Positions 17,624 through 25,500 of a stretch of 64,000 nucleotides of DNA are shown in pieces. How positions within the stretch are numbered: the first letter of the stretch is position 1; each line of letters opens with the position of its first letter. A program made the translations under genes and the position numbers. The stretch comes from Pseudomonas mucoides (GTDB taxonomy: Bacteria > Pseudomonadota > Gammaproteobacteria > Pseudomonadales > Pseudomonadaceae), in contig NZ_JACOPW010000002.1 of the NCBI RefSeq assembly GCF_015461845.1, positions 868,001-932,000 on the forward strand. The letters run 5' to 3'. The notes below the pieces were generated by a model. The model worked only from the letters and a program-made list of their open reading frames with translations. It was not told the origin of the DNA and did no database searches.

Positions 17624-17673
17624 AATGCACCTTAGGGTATGCCACAGACGCCGACCTCGGCAGGAGACAGATC

Positions 17674-17997
17674 ATGAAAACAGGTTTTATTGCCCATGCC
17701 GCGCTGTTGAGCCTGCTGCTCAGCGGTTATGCCCTGGCCGATGACGATTGCAGCGACCCGGTGAGCGACTGGCAACCACGCGAGACTTTGCGTCAGCAGG
17801 TCGAGCGGCAATACGGCTGGAGCGTGCAGCGCATCAAGGTCGACGACGGTTGTTACGAGCTCAAGGGCCTGGACCGCAAAGGCAATGGCATCGAAGCCAG
17901 CTACTCACCGGCCTCGCTGCGCCTGCACACACTTGAGATTCATTTCCGCAACGACGGCGATGCCAGGGACTACCTCGGCAGCCCGCTCACCGAATGA
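17674..17997 (+). CDS. PepSY-domain periplasmic protein
   Basis: A 107-aa protein with a signal peptide ending 'GYALADDD' and a PepSY-like fold: 'TLRQQVERQYGWSVQRIKVDDGCYELKGLDRKGNGIEASYSPASLRLHTLEI'. Small PepSY proteins of this kind are found beside PepSY-TM redox proteins and two-component systems. Two Cys residues in the mature part (in 'DDDCSD' and 'DDGCYE') could form a disulphide. It is the first gene of the operon DUF2271-flavoprotein-apbE and probably interacts with the PepSY-TM reductase encoded two genes on. Confidence 0.82.
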   Translation: MKTGFIAHAALLSLLLSGYALADDDCSDPVSDWQPRETLRQQVERQYGWSVQRIKVDDGCYELKGLDRKGNGIEASYSPASLRLHTLEIHFRNDGDARDYLGSPLTE

Positions 17998-18089
17998 CGC
18001 CTCACCTGTCGATGAATTTTTCCTGCGCTTCAGGTTGCTGTCAGCCAGCAGGTCCAGTCTCTCGACCTAACGATCAAAAGGACACCCTC

Positions 18090-18560
18090 ATGAAAAAGAT
18101 CATCGCAGCCACCTGCCTCGCCAGCGCCATTGCCTTGCCGGGTCTGGCCCAGGCCCGTGAAGTGACCTTGACCACTCAGCTCAAAGACTACAGCGGCAAT
18201 GATGCCTACCTGGCGATCTACGTGACTGACGCCAATGGCCAATACCAGAAAACCCTGTGGGTGGCCGGCAAGAAGGCCAAGTACTACAAGCACCTGGGCG
18301 ACTGGGCCCGTGGCAGCGGGATGAACCCGAGCGAGTTTGACGGGGTCAGCGGCGCCAGTGTCGGCAGCGGGCGCACGCTCAAAGTCAGCGTCGAACTGGC
18401 AGACACCCTGATTGATGCCGGGTACCAGATTCGCATCGACAGTGCCGTCGAGGACAAACGCGACGCCCGCGCCGATGTCAGCGTTCCCCTGACCTCCAAA
18501 GGCTCAGGCAAGCCGGCGACCGGCAGTGCCTACGTCGACTCCTTTACTTACGATCTGTAG
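18090..18560 (+). CDS. DUF2271 periplasmic protein with a flavinylation motif
   Basis: A 156-aa protein. Residues 1-22 are a Sec signal peptide ('CLASAIALPGLAQA'); the mature part is the DUF2271 domain. At residues 84-90 it has D-G-V-S-G-A-S, which fits the Dxx[S/T]GA[S/T] sequence that ApbE transferases recognise, so Ser90 would be the predicted site of covalent FMN attachment. ApbE is encoded in the same operon. I therefore infer that this protein is a periplasmic flavin carrier reduced by the neighbouring PepSY-TM flavoprotein. AAAAGGA seven bases upstream supports the ATG at 18090. Confidence 0.85.
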   Translation: MKKIIAATCLASAIALPGLAQAREVTLTTQLKDYSGNDAYLAIYVTDANGQYQKTLWVAGKKAKYYKHLGDWARGSGMNPSEFDGVSGASVGSGRTLKVSVELADTLIDAGYQIRIDSAVEDKRDARADVSVPLTSKGSGKPATGSAYVDSFTYDL

Positions 18561-18585
18561 CACCCGCCATCTCTGGAGGCTGAAC

Positions 18586-20766
18586 ATGCTTCGTCAGTTC
18601 CATTCCCTTCCTGGCCTGATCGCCGCCCTGCTGGTCATGGTGTTGGCCATCAGCGGCGCGATCCTGTCTGTCGACCCGGCGCTGGAACGCTTGCACAGCA
18701 CGTCCACGCCTGCCGGACAACTTAACGTCGGCCAACTGGCCGGGCGCGTTGCCAGCCACTTTCCGGGCGTAGAGCAGATCCAGCGCACAGCGTCCGGGAC
18801 GGTCATCGTCTACTACAACCACAACGGTCAGGCTGGCGCAGAAAAGGTCGACCCAATGACCGGCCAAGGCCTCGCGCCCTACGAGCCATCCGCGTTCTCG
18901 CGCTGGGTGAAAGAACTGCACCGCTCGATGTTCCTTGGCACGCCGGGCCATGGCGTGTCGGGTGTCGGCGCGCTGTTCATGCTGATGTTGTCGGTGACCG
19001 GTGCGCTGTTGCTGGTCCGGCGCCTGGGTGGCTGGCGCAACCTGCTGCGGCCATTACGGGGCACCTTCAGCCAGCGCTGGCACGCTGAAGTCGGGCGACT
19101 GGCCTTGCTGGGGCTGCTGCTGTCGGCATTGAGCGGGCTCTACATGTCCGCCGCCACCTTTGGCTTTATCGCCGACGGCAGTCAGAGTGAACCCGCCTTC
19201 CCCGCTCACGTCAGTGCCGGTCCGGCCTTGCCGGTGGCAAAGCTGCAAGCCTTGCAGGCCACCGACCTCAATGATCTGCGCGAACTGGTCTACCCCAGCC
19301 CCAATAATGCGCAGGACGTATTTTCCCTGCGCACGGCCCAGGGCGACGGCTACGTGGACCAGGCCAGCGGCGCGTTGCTGTCCTATCAGGCCCACGACTC
19401 GATGCACAACCTCTACGAATTGATCTATCAATTGCACACCGGTGAAGGCCTCTGGTGGCTGGGCTTGCCGCTAGGGCTCTGCGCCCTCTGCGTACCGTTG
19501 ATGAGCGTGACCGGCATTGTGTTGTGGTGGCGCCGCCGCAAGGCGAGCCCGACCCTGCGCCACAACAGCCCGGCCCACATTGCCGACTGCGTGATTCTGG
19601 TGGGCAGTGAAAACAACAGTACCTGGGGCTTTGCAAAAACCCTGCATGATGCTTTGCACCTGGCGGGACACCGGGTGCATAGCGCGACAATGAATCAATA
19701 CGCCAACCACTACAGCAACGCTCAGCGCGTGTTCATCCTCACCGCGACCCACGGTGACGGTGACGCGCCAGCCTCGGCTTCGCAGTTCCTGGAACGACTG
19801 GCGAAAACCGGCCTCAAGCCCGGCCTGCCCTTTGCCGTGCTGGGCTTTGGTGATCGGCAGTTTACGCAGTTCTGTCAGTACGCCCATCAGGTGCAGGACG
19901 CGATGTTGCAGGCCGGTGGCTCGCCATTACTGGGGCTGGAAACCGTCAATCGCCAGTCCTCCCAGGAGTTTGCGCGCTGGGGCCATGCGTTGGGCGAAGT
20001 GCTCCAGCATGACCTGACACTGGTCCATACCCCGCAGCGGCCACAGACCTATCCATTGCAGCTGACGGAGCGCATTGTCTACGGTGAGCAGGTGAACGCA
20101 CCGACCCACGTCTTGCGCTTCAAGGCACCCGGCAAGCTGCCGGACTTTCTGGCCGGTGACCTGGTCGGGATTTTGCCCCCGGGCAGCCCGATCCCCCGCT
20201 TCTACTCGCTGGCCAGCGGCTCCCAGGACGGCGTGTTGGAAATCTGTGTGCGCAAACACAACGGTGGCGTGTGCTCGGAATTTCTCCATGGCCTGGACAT
20301 CGGCGGGCCAATCGAAGCGTTTATCCAGCCCAACCCGCAATTTCGCCCGGCGTCAGGCACGCATCCGGTAATCCTGATCGGTGCCGGTACCGGCATCGGT
20401 CCACTGGCGGGTTTTATCCGCAACAACACGGCTCGACACCCGATGCACTTGTATTGGGGTGGACGCAACCCGGCCTCGGATTTCCTTTATGAACCGCAGC
20501 TTAATCAATACTTGTCGGACCGACGCCTCACGGCATTGCGTGCCGCCTTCTCTCAAGTTCAGGACCGCAGCTACGTGCAAGACCGGCTGATCAGTGATGC
20601 CCTGGCCTTGCGCCGACTGATTGAAAAAGGCGCCCAGGTGCTGGTGTGTGGCAGTCGCGAGATGGCCAAAGGCGTGATGCAGGCCCTCGATGAAGTGTTG
20701 GCCCCTCTGAACCTGAGCGTGCTGACCCTCAAGGCACAAGGACGCTACCGTGAAGACGTCTACTGA
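18586..20766 (+). CDS. PepSY-TM / flavodoxin / ferredoxin-reductase fusion (sulfite reductase flavoprotein-like)
   Basis: A 726-aa membrane electron-transfer protein. Residues ~1-320 hold four membrane helices with PepSY domains ('GLIAALLVMVLAISGAILSVDPAL', 'GVGALFMLMLSVTGALLLV', 'LALLGLLLSALSGLYMS', 'LGLCALCVPLMSVTGIVLWW'). A flavodoxin domain follows ('VILVGSENNSTWGFAKTL', 'TATHGDGDAPASA'), then an FAD/NADPH reductase module ('RFYSLASGSQDG', 'GGVCSEFLHGL', 'VILIGAGTGIGPLAGF', 'YWGGRNPASDFLY', 'LVCGSREMA') ending in 'GRYREDVY'. It should move electrons from cytoplasmic NAD(P)H across the inner membrane. GGAGG precedes the ATG at 18586, and its 3' end overlaps apbE by 17 bp. Confidence 0.93.
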   Translation: MLRQFHSLPGLIAALLVMVLAISGAILSVDPALERLHSTSTPAGQLNVGQLAGRVASHFPGVEQIQRTASGTVIVYYNHNGQAGAEKVDPMTGQGLAPYEPSAFSRWVKELHRSMFLGTPGHGVSGVGALFMLMLSVTGALLLVRRLGGWRNLLRPLRGTFSQRWHAEVGRLALLGLLLSALSGLYMSAATFGFIADGSQSEPAFPAHVSAGPALPVAKLQALQATDLNDLRELVYPSPNNAQDVFSLRTAQGDGYVDQASGALLSYQAHDSMHNLYELIYQLHTGEGLWWLGLPLGLCALCVPLMSVTGIVLWWRRRKASPTLRHNSPAHIADCVILVGSENNSTWGFAKTLHDALHLAGHRVHSATMNQYANHYSNAQRVFILTATHGDGDAPASASQFLERLAKTGLKPGLPFAVLGFGDRQFTQFCQYAHQVQDAMLQAGGSPLLGLETVNRQSSQEFARWGHALGEVLQHDLTLVHTPQRPQTYPLQLTERIVYGEQVNAPTHVLRFKAPGKLPDFLAGDLVGILPPGSPIPRFYSLASGSQDGVLEICVRKHNGGVCSEFLHGLDIGGPIEAFIQPNPQFRPASGTHPVILIGAGTGIGPLAGFIRNNTARHPMHLYWGGRNPASDFLYEPQLNQYLSDRRLTALRAAFSQVQDRSYVQDRLISDALALRRLIEKGAQVLVCGSREMAKGVMQALDEVLAPLNLSVLTLKAQGRYREDVY

Positions 20767-21724
20767 GTTGCAACGCTACAACCTCAACGGCGAAACCATG
20801 GGCACCCGCTACACCGCCCTGTTCTATGCCGCTGCCGGGATTGATACCGACGCCGTCGGCCACAACCTGGCACGCGCCGTGGCCCGGGTGGATCAGCAAA
20901 TGTCCACCTGGAAACCCGGCTCTGACCTCAATCGCCTCAACGCCGCCCCAGAGCAGCAATGGGTCTCAGTGCCTGAAGAACTGGCGACGGTGCTGTCTGC
21001 GGCACTGCGCGTCAGTCAGCAATCGGGCGGTGCCTTCGACATCGCGGTCGGTGATCTGGTTGACGCCTGGGGGTTCGGCCCCGCAGAACAGACGATCACA
21101 GAGCAGGCGCTCACCACGTCGCCCCACGCACGCCTGTCAGCCAGCGCTGCGCTGGTGATAGATACGCAACGCAATCAGGTGCGCAAACGCGCACCACTGC
21201 AGCTAGATTTGAATGGCATTGCCAAAGGGTTTGGCGTGGATGAACTGGCCCGTTGCCTGGACGGATTGGGCATCACCCGCTACCTGGTCGGTATCGATGG
21301 CGAGATGCGCGCCCGGGGTGTCAAGCCGGATGGCCAGTGCTGGGCCGTAGCCCTGGAAAAGCCCCGCCGGGGCGTGCGTGAAGTCATGGGCGTGATGGAA
21401 CTGGGTGATGCCGCTATCGCGACCTCAGGGGACTATCGACACTGGGTCGATGTGGCCGGCCAAGCCTATGCCCATACCATGAACCCGGCCACCGGCGCGC
21501 CACTGTGCAACCCGCTTGCCGCCGTCACCGTGGTGGCGTCCTCCTGCATGCTCGCCGATGCCTGGGCCACGGCGTTGATGGTGCTGGGCGAAACCGAGGG
21601 CCCACGTCTGGCACAGGAACGCGGGATGGACGCACTGTTCGTGCTGCGCGACGGCCAACAGTTCAAGGAAATATCCATTGTCGGCGGCCAATTGCAGGCG
21701 CAGATTGAAACCCGTCCGATGTGA
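20750..21724 (+). CDS. apbE: FAD:protein FMN transferase
   Basis: ApbE moves FMN from FAD onto a Ser/Thr of a target protein. The 324-aa product shows 'ETMGTRYTALFY' at the N-terminus, 'VDQQMSTWKPGSDLNRLN', 'GGAFDIAVGDLVDAWGFG', 'LDLNGIAKGFGVDELARCL' and 'HTMNPATGAPLCNPLAAVTV'. It starts with a GTG at 20750, inside the end of the preceding gene, so the two are translationally coupled. No signal peptide or lipobox is visible, which is unusual: many ApbE proteins are periplasmic lipoproteins, while the presumed target (DUF2271) carries a Sec signal. A start inside the upstream gene cannot be excluded. Confidence 0.93.
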   Translation: MKTSTELQRYNLNGETMGTRYTALFYAAAGIDTDAVGHNLARAVARVDQQMSTWKPGSDLNRLNAAPEQQWVSVPEELATVLSAALRVSQQSGGAFDIAVGDLVDAWGFGPAEQTITEQALTTSPHARLSASAALVIDTQRNQVRKRAPLQLDLNGIAKGFGVDELARCLDGLGITRYLVGIDGEMRARGVKPDGQCWAVALEKPRRGVREVMGVMELGDAAIATSGDYRHWVDVAGQAYAHTMNPATGAPLCNPLAAVTVVASSCMLADAWATALMVLGETEGPRLAQERGMDALFVLRDGQQFKEISIVGGQLQAQIETRPM

Positions 21725-21755
21725 ACCGCCCAATGACAGTGAGTCGCGATCAACC

Positions 21756-22457
21756 ATGAAATTCATGCACAGGCACACCGAGGCACACCGAAGCGATCGT
21801 ATCGGCTGGCTGCGCGCCGCCGTCCTTGGGGCCAATGACGGGATTGTCTCCACCGCCAGCCTGCTGATCGGCGTTGCGGCCGCCAACGCCAGCCACGCCA
21901 CGTTGCTGGTCACGGGCATGGCGGGGCTGATGGCCGGCGCCATGTCCATGGCCGCTGGCGAATACATCTCCGTACACTCCCAGGCCGATACCGAGCGCGC
22001 CGACTTGTCCCGCGAACAGGCCGAGTTAGCCAGCGATCCGAAAGCCGAACACATCGAACTCGCCAACATCTACATGCACCGTGGTGTCTCCCCCGAGTTG
22101 GCGCATCAGGTGGCCGATCAATTAATGGCCCATGACGCACTGGGCTCTCACGCTCGGGACGAATTGGGCATCAGCGCCACCCTCACCGCCAAACCCTTGC
22201 AAGCCGCCCTGGCCTCAGCCGCCAGCTTCGTGGTGGGTGCCGCATTACCGTTGGCGGTCACGTTTGTCGCGCCGGAGCACAACGTGGTGCCGTGGATATC
22301 GGGCATGTCGTTGGTGTTTCTCGGGACGCTGGGCGCCATCGCCGCCAAGGCCGGCGGCGCTAATGTCCTGACCGGAGCCTGGCGAGTGACATTCTGGGGG
22401 GCACTGGCCATGGGCATTACGGCACTGGTGGGGCACCTGTTTGGCGCCGTCGTCTAA
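21756..22457 (+). CDS. VIT/CCC1-family iron or manganese transporter
   Basis: A 233-aa membrane protein of the VIT1/CCC1/nodulin-21 family. Diagnostic are 'WLRAAVLGANDGIVSTASLLIGVAAA' (first helix) and 'GAMSMAAGEYISVHSQADTERADLSREQAEL', the amphipathic helix that leads into the cytoplasmic metal-binding part, followed by three C-terminal helices. Family members move Fe2+ or Mn2+. The start is the ATG at 21756. It lies 31 bp after apbE and may be the last gene of that operon, which would link the flavin system with metal metabolism; that link is only positional. Confidence 0.88.
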   Translation: MKFMHRHTEAHRSDRIGWLRAAVLGANDGIVSTASLLIGVAAANASHATLLVTGMAGLMAGAMSMAAGEYISVHSQADTERADLSREQAELASDPKAEHIELANIYMHRGVSPELAHQVADQLMAHDALGSHARDELGISATLTAKPLQAALASAASFVVGAALPLAVTFVAPEHNVVPWISGMSLVFLGTLGAIAAKAGGANVLTGAWRVTFWGALAMGITALVGHLFGAVV

Positions 22458-22482
22458 TTCACGCTCCTGCGCACAAAAAACA

Positions 22483-22514
22483 AAGGGCGCCTGTTAATTA
22501 AAACGGGCGCCCTT
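22483..22514 (-). terminator. Terminator of the RTX peroxidase gene (possibly bidirectional)
   Basis: AAGGGCGCC (22483-22491) and GGCGCCCTT (22506-22514) form a stem with an A/T-rich loop. On the minus strand it is followed by TTTGTTTTTTG, a good U-tract, 15 bp after the peroxidase stop codon. On the plus strand the T-run is poor. Confidence 0.75.
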
Positions 22515-22528
22515 CATACGCTGCCAAC

Positions 22529-25500
22529 CTATGCCACGCCGACAAAATCACTCGCAGTAAGGGCCACATGCCCGACCAGATCAATTTGGAAATCGGCGCC
22601 ATTGCCGCTGTTCACATTGCCCTCCACATACGTGTGATCGACCCCGCCGACATTGACGAAGTGGTACTTCAACTGCGCCTGGTTGCTGAACTCGGTGCCG
22701 GCGCCGTTCCACTCGCCGAGGAAGGTGAAGTCCTGATTACCCGCCGAACCTGCGCCGGAGGTCCGGGCATCGATCGAGGTCAGATCGATGTGGTCGGAGC
22801 CCTGCGTAAAGTCGGTGATGACGTCGCGGCTTGTGGTTGAAGTACCCGAGTCGCTAGTCGAGGAGAACACAAACATGTCCGCCCCTGCACCGCCGGTCAA
22901 TGTATCGCGGTTGCCATTGCCGGTCAGCGTGTCGGCGCCACCGCCACCACTCAAGGTGTCGATACCGCCCTGCCCGGTCAGGGCGTTATTGGCGTTGTCG
23001 CCGGTCAGGGTATTGGCACCCGAGCTGCCGATGACATTCTCGACACCGGTCAAGGTGTCGCTACCGGTTTGCGAACTGCTGGCCAGGCCGGTAGACAGGT
23101 TGACCGTGGCGCTGGCCGAGGTCCCTGACAAGTCATAGGTATCGGTGTCGCCACCGCCGTCGTAGCTGTCATTGCCATCGTTGACCGACGCCCGGAAGGT
23201 GTCATTGCCAAGGCCACCGAACAGGTTGTCCGCGCCTTGCCCGCCAATCAACGTATCGTCACCGCTGCCACCGTCCATCCAGTCATTGCCGCCCTGGCCT
23301 TGCAACACGTTGCTGACGCCGTCGCCCTGAATGTGATCGTCGCCCGAACTGCCGGTGACGTTTTCGATGCCGGTCAGGGAGTCGTTGCCGGTCTGGGTGC
23401 TGGTTGACGTACCGGCGATCAAATCGACCGTGGCGGGCGCCGATGTCGCCGACAAATCGTAGGTGTCAGTGCCGGTGCCACCGTCATAGTGGTCGTTGCC
23501 GTCGTTCAGCGACGCCAGCATCGTGTCGTTGCCTGCCTCACCAAAGACCGTGTCGTTACCGGCCAGGCCGCTGAGCTGGTTGTTGCCGCTGTTGCCATGG
23601 ATCACGTTGTCCAGCGCGTTGCCGGTGCCGTTGATGTTGTTCGAGCCCAGCAAGGTCAGGTTCTCGACGTTGGCACCGAGGGTGTAGCTGACCGAGGACA
23701 TGACCGTGTCGGTGCCTTCGTTGAGGTTTTCCTGAACCACATCGCCATTGGCATCGACCATATAGATGTCATTGCCGGCGTTGCCGCGCATCGTGTCGTT
23801 ACCGGTGCCGCCGTCCAGCAAGTCGGAACCCAGCCCGCCATTGAGGACGTCATTGCCCGAGTAGCCCATCAGGATGTCTTGATAGTTGGTGCCATTGAGC
23901 GTGTTGCCAAAGAAGTTGGTGCCTTCGATGAAGCGCCCTACCGCTTCCGAAGGGTCGGACGTCAGTTGTTCCACCGTGCCGTTATTGTCGGTGTAAGTGG
24001 TGATCACCCGCAGTTGCTGGCCGAACTGCGCCGAGGTAGGCGCAAAAGTCGATGCATTCGCCCCGGCGATACTAATCCAGGTCGCGCCCACCAGTGCCTG
24101 CCACTGATAGGAGAACCCGCTCGGCCCAGGCAAGCCGTCCGCATCCTGGATGGCCGACGTATTGGCGGTCAGCCGGTATTGAGCCGGCACCGGACGGCTG
24201 GGCGTGGTCGGCGCGGTGGCATAACCCGAGAGCACCACGTTGCCGGTCGGCAGGTGATTGGTGATGCTCAGGTTGATCGTGCGGTCGGCGAAGCGCAGTT
24301 TTTCAACGCCGATGACAATATCGGTGCCATCGACGTTCGCAGCGCCCACCCGCAGGTCCACCACTTTGAACGCCGTGATCAGCTCGCCGCCGGGCCGGGT
24401 ATCAGTGAACTTGGTAATGCTGTAATTGGCATAGTTGCCCGAGTAGATGGCTGTATCCGCCGCGCCATCGGCAGTGCCGGCGGCCTGGTGGTTATCGCCC
24501 AGGACGAAGTCGGGGCGGGTCGATTGCAAGCCGGTGAAGTGCTCGGCAAACCCTTGACTGGCCAGCAGGTGATTGAGATCAGCGAGTTTGATCGAGTCCC
24601 CGACGATCACGTCATTGCCGCCGTTGCCTTGGGAGACATCGTCACCACTGCCGCCAATCAGCCAGTTCTCCGTGGCATTGCCGATCAGGCCCGCCAGCGG
24701 ATTGGCCGGCGTGGCGGTGTTCGCACGGGCGTCACTGAAGCGTGAACCGATCAACCCTTCGATGTCCGTCAGCAAGGCGTTGAACGGCTGGAACAGCACG
24801 GAAGTACCCGGTGCCGCTACGATGTTCTGATTGTTGAGGTCTGCTGCGGCGTCCAGCGCAATGTTCACATCGCTGAAGGCCGCAATGTCGAAGCCCACAT
24901 CGCCAAGGGCTTCATCACCGTCCCCCTGACCGGGCGCGCCACCCAGGCCCGGCAACAGAATGTCGTCGCCGACACCACCAAACTCCTGGTCGCCGGTGGA
25001 GCCGCCGGAAATGATGTCGTCGCCGTCCTCACCGAACAGAATGTCCGGGCCGTCGCCGCCATAAATCTCATCATTACCGTCACCGCCATGCACCAGGTCG
25101 GTGTCGCCACCGGCATCGATGTAGTCATTGCCGGCACCACCGTACAGCTCGTCGATCCCGGCTTCACCATAGAGATGGTCATTGCCGTTACCGCCAATCA
25201 CCACATCGAGGGCACCGGCGCTGGTCCCGGCATAGATGGTGTCATCCCCTTCCCCGCCATCGAGGAAGTCTTCGATATCACCGCCATAGATCACGTCGTT
25301 GCCGTCGCCACCGTAGATGTGGTCGGCACCGGCCTTGCCATCCAGGATGTCGTCGCCGCCTTCACCGTAGATCGTATCGTCACCGTCCCCGGCATCGAGC
25401 CAATCGTTGTAGTCGGTGCCGACCAGCACTTCGTGGGAGTTGTAACCCACGGCTGCAGTGCCATCGGGGTTCTCGCCCTGATCCGGACGGTAGTCACGGA

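Noticed and set aside
22483-22514. Terminator assigned to the VIT-family gene
   Set aside because: The good T-tract is on the minus strand, so it was assigned to the peroxidase gene; a bidirectional role remains possible but weaker.
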